Of a stretch of 64,000 nucleotides of DNA, positions 12,866-24,400 are shown in pieces. The DNA is from Hygrophila difformis (lineage: Eukaryota; Streptophyta; Magnoliopsida; Lamiales; Acanthaceae). The translations under genes were made by a program, and so were the position numbers. A model generated the notes under the pieces. That model ran no database searches, was not told the DNA's origin, and saw only the letters and a list, made by a program, of their open reading frames with translations. The stretch's first letter is position 1. Every line of letters begins with the position of its first letter. The stretch lies in contig JAOANR010000006.1 in assembly GCA_030278955.1 (NCBI GenBank), positions 13,365,974 through 13,429,973 of the forward strand, written 5' to 3'.

Positions 12866-14475
12866 CAGTAACATTCCTGTTGTGAAGGAAGTTAAAGCCA
12901 TTATTGATCCTGGTGTCTTCAATGTCATGTGTGTTTGCTGCAGCTGCTATTCCACTTATCCCTATTGTCCTCCATGATAGAGATGACCCATATCCACGTC
13001 AAGCAGGGATAGATTTAGGATTTTCTGCAAGCCTTGGATACATTTTGCAAGCGGTTGGACTCCATACATCTGATGCTGGATGGGCATCTTTTATATCTAT
13101 GTTAACTGTAAGGAACTCTTCAGTTCCATTTTTCGTTAAATGACATTTTCATAATAACTACTGCCTGGTGCTGCTGGATGGGCGTTGCTAACAAGAGGTA
13201 TATATTCAGGTCATAGTTTTCCATTGATTGACATGCTAGGATCTTCAGTGCCTGCTCATACCTAGTTTGGAGCTCTCATTTGGAGCTCTCATGTGCATCA
13301 CTGGGGTTGGAATGCTGCAAAGTCCAGTGGATTCTCTCCATGTGTGAGTACTTTCTGTTATTATCCCGTAGCTTGGCCTGGTTTCTTTATATGTCATTTG
13401 TGATGTGAATATCGAGTAGAATCATAAACAGACTTCTGTTTCTCCATATCTGTCTAAATTTATTTATAAATTGTTTTTTCTTTGCTGTTTAGGCATTAAG
13501 AATCTAGAATATACTCATCGTTCTTGGTTTCAGGTTGGAGACTTGTTAAATACTCCTACCTTTTAGTGCAATTTCTTTTGGTATTCATATGCTTAGAACT
13601 TACAGTATTTCAAGATGTACAAGAAAAGAGGACATTTTGCCACTGCTAGGATGTGAGGTTTGTTCATATTAACATATTCTCTAAAGTACACACACGCCTA
13701 TTGTGATCTTTGTCTCAAATTTGTATAATGTGAACCTGATTTTCATTGAAGGCTGGTTCAACGGGTTGTATACAAAAATTAAATCTGGGCAACCTGGACA
13801 CGGGAAGAGGTCTGTGATTGGATTTCAATATTTCCTTGGGTACCTGCACAATAAGTTGCAAGTTTCTCAACTGCCCTATGTATGTGGGTGGAGGTATAGT
13901 TCTTTGTTCTTCCTCAAGGGCTCAATGAGATCCTAGTTCTGTCTGTGTAATCACATTAAGCAAGTCCTTAAATAGCCATTAATTCTGCCAAGTAAAGCTT
14001 ATTTGTCCATGTACTTTGTTATATCCACTGATTGAGATAAAGCACGTCTTTTGTAGTTCATTGGCACTGAAACTATTGGATCTACTTCAGAAGGATTGAT
14101 TGAGGTAAGACTAGTTTCACTGATTTGGTTCTTTATTGAGTCCCACACTCCCACTAATCCGATTCTGAGTTTTTAGAATTTAGTTTTTATGGGTTTTAAG
14201 TAATGTGATTCCCATTTCACATGCTGATGGTATATTATTTGTCAAGTACTATTAATTAAACAAGGATAATGCTGATGGTTGCCATGTGTGATGGATGTTT
14301 CAGCCACAGAGACTGCAATAATTTATGGGATGGAACCTGTTGTATTGGGGTGCTGGACTTGCCTGGTTTTTACTTGGTCAGAGATGTTGGATGATGATGG
14401 GGTCAGGGCTGCTCTTGTGCCTGGTAAAACACTATTATTCCCTTCTAAGGCATTTAGGGGTGTTTCCTAATCCTT
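12866..14475 (+). pseudogene. Decayed EamA/DMT-type membrane transporter gene
   Basis: Several blocks match a plant EamA (drug/metabolite transporter superfamily) protein, probably plastid-located, in the correct order. They are: IPVVKEVKAIIDP near 12866; AAIPLIPIVLHDRDD through SLGYILQAVGLHTSDAGWA (12950-13108); MLGSSVPAHT (about 13232); SAISFGIHMLRT and ISRCTRKEDILPLLG (13567-13655); GWFNGLYTKI (about 13751); and DVSATETAIIYGMEP then WGAGLAWFLLGQ (14293-14380). Introns separate them (for example GTAAGG at 13109 and CAG at 13209), so it is not a retrocopy. Breaks seen: a frameshift between the first two blocks, a Trp-to-TAG stop after SSVPAHT near 13263, a 13-bp tandem duplication (TTGGAGCTCTCAT) just after it, and a frameshift in the last block. 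The 5' part is missing or unrecognised. Confidence 0.75.
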
Positions 14476-15993
14476 GTGGCACACACTTATTTACACTTAC
14501 ATTTTGGATTATTACCGAAATTTTGGGAAGTTTACCAAAATACAACATAACACCAACACCAAAATCCAAACATCCTTAAAAACATAACACCCCAACAACA
14601 ATACTAAAGGCAAATCCACAACTAGATTTCAATTCTAACTGCAACCCGGAAAGGGAAACAAATAAGACTTAATTCTTTATTCCTGTTACACCCAAAAACA
14701 CAAACAAAAACCATCACCCCCACCAAAACCCCCTCCTACATATTTAATTTTGCACCAGTCTCTACATGTCCTGTAGATGCTTGATGAGGTCATAGCATGA
14801 ATATTAATTTATTACCCTTTGCAATATTGATGACAATGCATGTTTCATTTTCATACTTATTGCTATTATTGTGAGTGTAATTGTAAATTGTAGTACTAAT
14901 AAACTACAGGATTTGTACATGTGAGTACTGTACTTATAATAAACTACCTAAAGAAACCTCTGTAAAATATAGTACTTCATCAAGGATGCACAATGAGAGC
15001 AAGTTATTATTGAATTATTACAGTAATTTACTCAACGACTATTTATTGCCTATTGGAATAATTTTATTTATTTTTTAATAATTCCATTCATATCCGTGCA
15101 AGTCGACCACGGTGCAGTGCTTTTTCCGAGTATATTATTATACTATAACTATATTTATTTTTAATCCATTGGGCCAATTGAATTGGCAGCCCATGTGATG
15201 TGCATGCATTTTCCGCATCCCTCCCATTTCTTAATATACTTCATTATATTTTAACCCACTAACTTTTTTTGGATAAGACCCATTTAATTACTACTGTATA
15301 TATTCAACCCATGTATGTCGAACTGTCGAATGACTGAGGAAATGCGTCAACACTATATATATACTATTACATCCCATTTCTTATCTCATCTCATTAAGAA
15401 ACAAATAGTAAAATAGACACACCATCAATTTTTTTAAGAAAGAAATGGAAGAAACATGTAGCAATAGTTGGGACATGTTTGCAAAGCTTATTGTTATAAT
15501 TTAGAGGAGTTTTCATTGGTAGTAGATAGAAAGCCCTAACTACCATATTTCATTTCATATTTTCCACCAACAACTATAATACATCCCTACCCCCACTAAC
15601 CCAATCCCCTTTTCATGTCCCCACAATGCCATACAAGTCAGATAGATTTTTTTTGGATACACCGTGTATCCACAATTCATATTGAATCCAAAATTAATCC
15701 ACCGAGGATCTAGTATGCATTGAAAGAATTAAAAGTTAAAAAAGAATTTTTGTTCCATTTATTTAAATTTTAAAGTTGCATCCCTAATAACTAGAATTAC
15801 ACTCATAGTTTTTTATGAGATATGATAATTCTCCTCCAATTAAATTAACAGAATTATTTTGGAGGCCTTTTCCGCTGAAATGATCATTAGCTAAATTATT
15901 TTCTCATAAAAGAATTGGGGGATATGCAACTTTGCTTCCAAAATGATAAAAAGTACTACTCATCATGCACTAATAAATTAACTCAATGTGTTA
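14476..15993. other. Intergenic spacer, with a SINE remnant
   Basis: C/A-rich (14560-14760) then AT-rich sequence with no recognised gene. At 15650-15730 a minus-strand fragment resembles the 3' half of SINE family B, with GGATACACCGTGTATCC and AATCCACCGAGGATCT in the same order as the full copy at 57248-57426. Confidence 0.45.
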
Positions 15994-16008
15994 AATAATT
16001 AATTTGTA

Positions 16009-16171
16009 GGGATGGGGACCTAGCCCAAGCGGTTAAGTCCCTTGACTTCCAACGGAAGGTTGGAGGTTCGATTCCCACCGGCCCCCTATCCCTCCCTTTA
16101 ATTCCCCTTTGTAATTGTGTGACATGGACTCCCACCACCCCTTTCCAGGCCTTCAATGGCTCCTCAAAAAA
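16009..16171 (+). mobile_element. SINE family A, full-length copy
   Basis: A tRNA-derived head (GGGGACC at 16015, A box TAGCCCAAGCGG, B box GGTTCGATTCC near 16065, GGCCCCC closing the acceptor-like stem) is followed by a tRNA-unrelated body ending in a short A tail. A perfect 15-bp target duplication flanks it (AATAATTAATTTGTA at 15994-16008 and 16172-16186). The internal boxes would drive Pol III transcription. It moves using LINE enzymes supplied from elsewhere. Confidence 0.9.
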
Positions 16172-16644
16172 AATAATTAATTTGTATATATTCTGTGCGA
16201 AATAAACATGGCTTTAATGCAAAGAATAAGCATCTCCACATCCAAACCAAACATCAGCACCAAGTTACTTAAATCATTATTAAATACCATTATTTTATAC
16301 TACTAGTAAGAGGCCACAAGTTTAATTTATTTTTCTTTGATTATGCATGTATGCCGTCTGAATTTTTTTTTAATATATATTTTTTTCCATGCTATTAAAG
16401 TATAAAGTGTATATATATACACGTAGTGTGGTTGTACGAGCTGTCATCTTCACACATTTGTTCTTTACTTTAGAAATGAAATTAAAATAGTAAAAAGAAA
16501 AATAATTGACTAATTTTTTTAGAGCTGTTAATCCTTTTAAAATTTATCGATATTATTTACATATATATACATAATTATAATAAATTTAACATATATAGAC
16601 TAAATTACTATCTCAAATTACTCGATGCTAAAATATGATGTACA

Positions 16645-16787
16645 AGCAGCTTGAGCAAATGTCTCTGATTCGAGCCTTTGTGTATGCAGAATTCTAATTT
16701 CAGAGAGGAAATCATTCAATGCACACCCGATCATCGAGAGATTGGTTTTTGGTCCAATGAGGCTGGGAATACCCTGATATTCACCTC
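16645..16787 (+). mobile_element. SINE family B copy, 5'-truncated
   Basis: It shares the B-box start (GATTCGAGCCT), the GTGTATGCAGAATTCT block, the CAATGCACACCCGAT block and the GATATTCACCT end with copies at 57248-57426 and about 60105-60236. Near-identical flanks (AAATATGATGTACA at 16631-16644 and AAATATCATGCACA at 16788-16801, 12 of 14 equal) look like an ageing target duplication. Confidence 0.75.
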
Positions 16788-16801
16788 AAATATCATGCAC
16801 A

Positions 16802-18199
16802 CGTAAGCATCGCTCATTTATTTTGCAAATAAATAGCACAAGAAGAAGGTTGGCAAGTTTCCACATTCATCAATCACGTGGATGAAATCAATAACAATCT
16901 CACAACTTTAAGTAAAAACCCCACCATCCACTTTTATACATTTACTTATTAATAAATTAAAGCTATTACTATTATTATAATTAAAAGAACTGTAATTACG
17001 TAAGCGGTATGCAATTATTTTAATTAGCTAAAAATTTAAAATTAAATATTTGAATATACAATGTAACAATCTGTTTTATCGTTTAATACACTCCTATTCA
17101 ATTCAGCCCGGATTCAGAAATCAAATATCTCCGCCATTGCAATTTGCAAACCAAAAATTATTTTATTATTATTATTATTATTTCTAATTAATTAATCACT
17201 TAATTAAGTGCTAGGTTGATTTACATCTTATTTTAATGATCACATTTTTCTCCCTTCCAAAGAAATTTTCCCACGTCCACATTACTTCATGTATATTTCA
17301 ACTAATCAATTTCAAATGTTGCCGGCTTTAATTGGAACACATATGTACTATTAAAATATAATTAATTTGAAAATGCACATGTTTATGTTTATTTTATTCG
17401 AGGGGGTTAAACAAACGGTGAATTAATCAAAAGTAGTACGCAGCATTTTCAATTTTTTTTTAATTAGTCACTAATAAAATTAATTGAGTAAATGTCGATT
17501 TATTGTACTAGATGAGCAGGTAGCAATTGCTAGGAATTAATTAATTCATATTTGTGTGTGTTGACGTCGGGTGTTTAATTTGTAAGCTTTAAAATGTCAG
17601 GTAAAATGTCTTAATCTTTGATTAATTAAATTTTTTTATTTTGGCTCAGAGTTTCCACTTTCCACAAGATGACATACATATGTGAGTAATATCTGCTATA
17701 CCAAATTGAATTTTTTAATCCAATTGTTTTTCTTTTTTTCAGAAAAAAAACTTTTAGTCCGATGTAATAAGCATGTTTAGTTTTAATCCCTTATTTGTTT
17801 TGTTATAATTATCTTAATATTTTAAATATAATTTCAGCTTCAAAAACTAGACACAGCCAAAAAAGAAAATATGTATAGTCACGTATGTTTATTTTGAATA
17901 ATTGTATTCTTTGATAATCAATTGATCCATTATAACTTTTATTAAAATTATGAATATTATGTAAAATTTATTTATCCATAATTTATGATATAGAAGATTT
18001 CAGACACCCCTTGGAGGTATAAGCGGGTGGATATGGCATAGTTTGTACCTATTTGTGAATTGAAAATTGGATAAGTGAGAATACTATTTTCCAAAACTTA
18101 TTTTCTTTTATTCGAACTATTTTAATTATAAACTAGGCCTCTATTTTAATCCATAATCGAACTATTTGTGAATTGAAAATTGAATAAGTAAGCATTAAA
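16802..18199. other. AT-rich spacer
   Basis: No gene or defined element was recognised. There is a short ATT microsatellite near 17162-17183. Confidence 0.5.
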
Positions 18200-18345
18200 T
18201 AGTGTGAGGATAACTTCATTGACGTCCAACCTTCAGTTTGATTCCACAGGTCCTCTATTCCTCCCATTTATTCTTTTTTTATAATTCGTATTGTATGGGC
18301 TCATTTCCTAATATGTATAGGCTGTTGAGAAAAAGAAAACATTGA
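18200..18345 (+). repeat. SINE family A, degenerate copy
   Basis: It carries the order CATTGACGTCCAACCTTC, a B-box remnant (TTTGATTCCACAGG), CCTCTATTCCTCCCATTTAT, TTGTATGGGCTCATTTCCTA and a purine tail. This is the family A body layout. The A-box half is lost. A further 3' fragment of the same family lies at 18540-18607. Confidence 0.65.
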
Positions 18346-18539
18346 ATAGAATTTTTAAAAAATTTAAATTGTTAAATCTAAATTAATAGTAAGATTTATA
18401 TTATCTTAGGACTAAAATATGAGCTTAGGGCCTGGTCTAATTAATTACAGGTTTGTTTGGAGTTTGGACTTTAATTTGGAGGGGTTGTGATGTAAATATT
18501 AAGTGGAGTTAGGAAATGAGCCTTGTCCCAAGATAGCTT

Positions 18540-18607
18540 GTGTATATTCCTACCCTTTATTCCCTTTTTATAATTTGTATTGTATGGGTTCATTTCCTAA
18601 CATGTAT
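18540..18607 (+). repeat. SINE family A, 3' fragment
   Basis: Contains TATTCCTACCCTTTATTCCC and TTGTATTGTATGGGTTCATT, matching the body of the degenerate copy at 18200-18345. It abuts the left edge of the TRIM element. Confidence 0.5.
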
Positions 18608-18625
18608 ATTTACATTCAATTGGAG

Positions 18626-19451
18626 GGGCTCATTTCCATATCGGTTGTGATGTGTCCCCTTTACTTTTTTATATGGTTGGGAGTAACTCCACTTATCACC
18701 AATTGGTTTTAGGTGTGAGCATCTCATCCATAAACTAATACATGGTATCAGATCTATGGTGCCCGGGATGGGTATTTATTTCGAGATATATATCATCTCG
18801 AGGGGAAGGTGTTGATATCTCACATCGATTGTGATGTATCCCCTTTATTTCCTTATATAGTTGGGAGCATAGTTGTTAAGATCCCGATCCTAATCTTAGG
18901 ATCTTACGATTTTACGATCACACATCTCTAAACGATCCCGATCCTTGTAGGATCTTAAAATTAGTAAGATCCCGATCCTGATTGTAGAATATTACGATCT
19001 TATGGTTATACTCCCTCAAACGCTTCTACGATCTTACGATCATACCCTCTTAAACGCATAAAATTTTTATAGTATTTTATGATTTTGGATCAAAGTAACT
19101 TTTTTCCTATAATTTTAAACTTAAGAGCTGTGTCAAAAATATAATATGTATGTATGTGAAAATATTTTATGTTTAATTATGATGTTTTTGTACTGTCTTA
19201 TAGTATTAATTAACTTGCAAGATTCATAAACACACGAAATAATGCCTTTACATGTTAGTATGCATAATTGAGTTTATCCATTATTGCAATTTCATAAGAT
19301 CTTAGGATCCCGATTCGATCCTACGATCCCGATCTTGCAAAGAGAAAAACGATCTCATATAGGATCCCGATCTTAACAACCTTGGTTGGGAGCAACTCCA
19401 CCTATCACCAATTGATTTTAGGTGTGAGCCTATCATCCATGAACTTCTACA
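18626..19451 (+). mobile_element. TRIM (miniature LTR retrotransposon), interrupted
   Basis: Two related ~117-bp LTRs flank a 67-bp interior. The left LTR (about 18626-18742, 5' edge eroded) ends in CA and is followed at once by the primer-binding site TGGTATCAGATC (18743-18754, complementary to initiator Met-tRNA). A polypurine tract AGGGGAAGG (18801-18809) lies directly before the right LTR, which starts TGTTGATATCTCACATCG at 18810. The right LTR is split by a later TIR element plus one 10-bp duplicate (525 bp) and resumes to about 19451. There is no coding sequence. PBS and PPT with almost nothing between them is the TRIM signature. No 5-bp target duplication was found. Confidence 0.8.
18870..19384. 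mobile_element. GATC-rich TIR element (MULE-like) inserted in the TRIM LTR
   Basis: A 515-bp insertion with inverted ends: TAGTTGTTAAGATCCCGATC on the left, and on the right the reverse complement of a sequence beginning CAAGGTTGTTAAGATCGGGA. It is flanked by a perfect 10-bp target duplication (GTTGGGAGCA at 18860-18869 and 19385-19394). The uninterrupted LTR copy to its left shows the empty site. The subterminal regions are runs of ACGATC, GGATCT and CCCGATCC on both strands. Duplications of 9-10 bp favour Mutator-like transposase. It has no coding capacity, so it depends on an enzyme elsewhere. Confidence 0.8.
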
Positions 19452-19743
19452 ACGTGACAATGGTTTAATTTTAAAACTTAATTAATTAAGCTAATGATGG
19501 CAAAAGGAGGGAGGTGTACCATTGTACCAATCAACATTCAATTGGTCGACGTAATTAATATTTACATTTATAATGTGTATATTTTCAGCAGAAGAAAGTC
19601 ATATTCCCCTCTACGGTTCAAATTATAAATTTTTTTGGCAGTATTTGTTGAAAATGGGCATTGAGTTAGTATGATGGGGATACAGCCGTTTTGTCATCAT
19701 ATTCTTGGGAAAATAAGGATTACAACCATGAACAAAACAAATA

Positions 19744-19941
19744 CTCCCTCCGTACCATATGAGATGTCACATTTCTTTTAGGCACGGTATTTTAGATAGA
19801 ATGAGTTATTGTGTTAAAGTAGAGTAAATAATTGATGTAATATTTGTTTGAAGAAGTAAAAATTTTCTAAATAAGGAAATTTGATAATTGAAGTGGGATG
19901 AACCAAAATAGAAAAAAGACATTTGAAATGGGACTGGGGAG
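19744..19941. mobile_element. Stowaway-type MITE
   Basis: Starts CTCCCTCCGTACCAT after TA and ends with ATGGGACTGGGGAG before TA, giving imperfect inverted ends and a TA target duplication. 198 bp, non-coding, inserted 87 bp left of the Copia element. Confidence 0.7.
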
Positions 19942-20028
19942 TAAAATATAATAAATAAAAATAAAGCATGTAGGGACGATTAGGGCATGTATAAAAGGAT
20001 CTAAGGATACAACACACAAGTAGGTTTT

Positions 20029-20385
20029 TATTATAAAATAATGCACCCAATAGATGCATAAATATGAATGTCTTCTCTGCATCGTCCCATACTTAATATT
20101 TAGTAGTGGCCATACCACATTAAAGAAGGCAGGTAGGAGGCTGAGTATTAAATATAGGTAGATGAAGGTTTTGCCTATAAATACCGTGTACATCTCCTAT
20201 TCTGAATATACTTAATTTTCTATTCATAAATCATTTCTCTCTCCTTATTGCTATTTCTTTATTCCGTTTCTTCTATTGCAGTGTACATTTCTTCTATTTC
20301 ATTCATATCATTACTATCTCTATTAATATTAAAATAATCCAACCCATACTATACCTATATATATATATATAATCATTTCACAACA
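20029..20385 (+). repeat. 5' LTR of the Copia element
   Basis: 357 bp, starting TATTATAAAATAATGCACCC and ending TTTCACAACA. A TATA box (CCTATAAATAC, about 20174-20184) would drive transcription of the element. A pyrimidine-rich stretch and a TA microsatellite lie near its 3' end. Confidence 0.95.
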
Positions 20386-20402
20386 CGTTATCAGCACGAG
20401 CT
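20386..20402 (+). promoter_or_regulatory. Putative primer-binding site of the Copia element
   Basis: CGTTATCAGCACGAGCT directly follows the 5' LTR, the place where a host tRNA primes minus-strand synthesis. It shares the TATCAG core with Met-tRNA-primed elements. The exact tRNA was not determined. Confidence 0.6.
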
Positions 20403-20462
20403 ACGAACGGAGCTCTGCCGAAATTTCTTTGAGGTAATATTTTGTATTTCAATAATTCTATT

Positions 20463-21461
20463 ATGGCTAACTTGACAAAGCATGATTTAAGACCACTGAT
20501 GGTATCTGGAGATAATTATCTATCTTAGAAAATGGATGTTGAAATCCATTTGGAATCAATGGGTCTTGAAAAAATAATTGAAAAATATAATCAGGCTTCA
20601 AACCAAGACCGTGCGAAAGCTATGATTTTCATCCGCCATCATCTTGATGAGGGATTGAAAACACAGTATTTAACGGTCAAAGACCCAATTGAACTCTGGG
20701 AGAATTTAGAAAAAAGATATGATCATTTAAGATCAATTAATCTCCCTCGAGCCCAGTATGATTGGTCACACTTACGATTCCAGGATTTTAAATCAGTAAA
20801 TGATTACAATTCTGCTCTGTTTAATATCGTATCACAATTAAGACTGTGTGGTGAGACAATTACTGATAAACAAATGCTAGAGAAGACATTCTCTACATTC
20901 CACCCCTCCAATTCGGTGTTACAGCAAACATACCGAGCACAGGGTTTCACTGAATATTCTGATCTGATTACGTTTTTGTTATTGGCTGAAAAGAATAATG
21001 ATTTATTACTAAAAAAACATGAAATGAGACCAATTGGCAGTAGTCCATTGCCAGAGGCACATGTGACTGAATCTTCCAGCCGTGGTCGTGGTCGTAGTCG
21101 TGGCCGGGGTCAGAGACCTCGTGGTCGTGGGTATAACCGAGGCCGTGGGAAAAATCATTTCCGCAACAATGTTTACATTAGGCCCACGACAGACACACGT
21201 AATCAGAATCAGGGCAACACCAGAGGTGATGTCCAAAAACAGAACTATGAAGAAGCAAAATGCGATAGATGCGGCGTAAAAGGGCACTGGTACAAAAATT
21301 GTCGTACCAGAGATCATTGGGTGAAACTTTATCAAGATTCCCAGAGGGATAAAGGAAAAAGGGTGGTTGAAACAAACCATGTTGACAGAATGAATTCTGA
21401 GGAGAATATGCCCAATATCCCAGAATTTCAAGTTGATGATTTATATAATGATTTGGTTTAA
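20463..21461 (+). pseudogene. Copia gag with an early in-frame stop
   Basis: Encodes the capsid/nucleocapsid polyprotein. The frame opens at ATG 20463 and is stopped by TAG at 20526-20528, where family members have Trp. It then stays open to TAA at 21459-21461. A UBN2-like gag domain (LWENLEKRYDH, LRFQDFKSVNDYNSALF) spans most of it. A strongly Arg/Gly-rich stretch (21079-21160) and a CCHC zinc knuckle (Cys-X2-Cys-X4-His-X4-Cys, about 21262-21303) follow. Internal ATGs after the stop could still start a nearly full product, but the first residues would be missing. Gag and pol are in different frames here. Confidence 0.9.
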
Positions 21462-21466
21462 TTGTT

Positions 21467-24400
21467 ATGTTGTATTATTATTTTTATTACGCTTTGAACT
21501 TTTGTATCTGTCTTTACTTTTGTATGTGTGCTATCTTATTGTCTCTGTATTGTAATATTTCACTTATGTTAAATCTTGCTTTAATATTAATTATATCTTG
21601 TTTTAATTCCAGCAAAATGGGGAATTTTAAAAGTGATAATATATGTCTTATTGATAGTGCTTCAATGCACACGATACTAAAAGACATAAGGTATTTTTCC
21701 AATTTAAAAATGGGAGATACAAATATAAACACAATATGTGGTAGTGCAAATATTATACAAGGAATTGGCACAGCCAACCTTATTTTCCCAAAGGGAACAA
21801 AATTAATTGTGAAAAATGCACTCCTATCTCCCAAGTCTCGAAGAAATTTATTGAGTTTTAAAGATATCCGAGAAAATGGGTATCATTTCGAGACATCGAC
21901 TTTAGAGAATGTCGAATATTTATTAATTACAAATACCACACATGGTAAGAAATATATGTTGGAAAAATTACCAGCTCTGTCTTCTGGATTGTATTTTTCA
22001 AAGATAAATACAATTGAAAATTATCACTTAGATCACAGGTCTAATATTCCCCAAATAAACCAGAGGTTTATTGATGGCCAGAGGTCCACTAATATATATC
22101 ATCCCAAAATAGGCCAGAGGTCTATGGGAAGCCATAGGCTTAATGATGAATATATGATATGGCATGATCGCTTAGGCCATCCTGGCTCTACAATGATGAG
22201 GCGAATTATTACAAATAGTCATGGTCATTCATTAAAGGGACAAAAGTTGCTGCAACATAATGATTATATATGTGTTGCTTGCTCCCAAGGAAAATTGATT
22301 TCCAAACATTCACCAACAAAAGTGGGAACTGAAAGCCCTAGTTTTCTTGAAAGAATTCAGGGTGATATATGTGGACCTATAGATCCACCATGTGGACCAT
22401 TTAAATATTTTATGGTGCTAATTGACGCATCAACACGATGGTCCAATGTATCATTATTATCATCTCGCAACCATGCGTTTGCAAAATTACTTGCTCAAAT
22501 TATTAAATTACGAGCACAGTTCCCTGATTATACAATAAAAAATATCCGATTGGATAATGCTGGTGAATATTCATCCCAGAGGTTTGATGAATACTGCATG
22601 TCAATTGGCATAACAGTTGAGCATCCTGTTACTCATGTCCATACACAGAATGGACTTGCTGAATCGCTTATAAAGCGTTTACAATTAATTTCCAGACCAT
22701 TATTAATGAGATCTGGATTGCCATTGACAGCTTGGGGGCATGCAATATTACATGCAGCAAAATTGGTACGGTTAAGACCGACACATTATCATGAATATTC
22801 CCCTATACAATTAACGTTTGGGCATGAACCCAATATATCCCATCTCAGAATATTTGGTTGCGCTGTGTATGTCCCGATTGCACCACCTCAGCGCACAAAG
22901 ATGGGTCCCCAACGTAGGTTGGGAATATATGTTGGGTATGAATCACCATCGATTATTCGATATCTTGAACCATTAACTGGTGATTTATTTACTGCGAAAT
23001 TCAAAGATTGTCATTTTGATGAATCTCATTTCCCGACATTAGGGGGAGACAGAAATCAACCAAAGAAAGAAAAAGAAATCAACTGGAAAACACCGTTAGA
23101 TTTCTTCGATCCTCGTATAAATGATTGTGAACTAGAAGTACAAAGAATTGTACATTTGCAAAGTATTGCAAATCAATTGGCGGACGCATTATGCGACTCT
23201 AAAAGAGTAACAAAATCTCTTATACCGGCAGCAAATGTTCCAATCAAAATTAATGTCCCAGAGGGACCAATTACAAGTGCCAAAGATGAATCTACTGCAC
23301 GCTTGAAGCGTGGTAGACCACCAGGTTCAAAAGATAAAAATCATCGAAAGAAAAGAGGATCACTGATCATTGAAAGTGACAAAATTACAGAAAATATTCC
23401 AGAGGAAAAAGAAGCTCTTGAAGAGCAAGTAGCTCCAGAGGAGCAGGAACTTGCAGCTCCAGAGGAGAATGAACTTGAAAATAATGAAATATCAATCAAT
23501 TTTGTCACAAGCAGAAATGTTTGGAATCGAGATGCAATTATCATAGATAATGTATTCTCGTACCACATAGCACTTGACATCATAAATGATGACGAGGATC
23601 ATGAACCAAATTCGGTTGATGAATGTCGGAAAAGAAAAGATTGGCCAAAATGGAAAGATGCAATCCAATCTGAATTGGATTCCCTGGCTAGACGAAATGT
23701 GTTTGGACCGATTGTCAAAACACCAGAAAATATAAAGCCAGTCGGATACAGATGGATTTTTGTAAGAAAAAGAAATGACAAAAATAAAATTGTCAGATAC
23801 AAAGCGAGATTAGTCGCCCAAGGGTTCTCACAGAGACCCGGATTTAATTATGATGAAACATATTCCCCCGTAATGGATGGAATAACATTTAGATATCTTA
23901 TCAGTTTAGCAGTCCATCAAAATCTTGAAATGAGATTGATGGATGTTATTACTGCGTATCTATATGGAAATTTAGATACAGATATCTATATGAAGGTCCC
24001 AGAGGGATTAAAAATGTCAGAGACGTGTGAATCAAATCCTAAACATATGTATTCCATCAAATTACAAAAATCCCTCTATGGACTGAAACGGTCTGGGCGA
24101 ATGTGGTATAACTGACTCAGTGAGTCATTGATACAAGAGGGTTATACAAAATGACCCAATTTGTCCATGTATTTTCATTAAGAAATATGGACAAGGGTTT
24201 GTAATCATTGCAGTTTATGTTGATGATCTCAACTTGATTGGAACTCCAGATGAACTCCAAAAGGCTGTTGAATACCTAAAAAAAGAGTTTGAAATCAAAG
24301 ATTTTGGTAAAACCAAATCATGTCTTGGTCTGCAAATTGAATATTTAAATAATGGAACATTTGTCCATCAAACAGCTTATACTCAGAGAGTATTAAAGCG

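Noticed and set aside
16015..16086. Apparent tRNA gene
   Set aside because: It has A and B boxes and a near-complete acceptor stem, but the stem has an A-C mismatch, the sequence runs straight into a SINE body with an A tail, and a 15-bp target duplication surrounds the whole unit.
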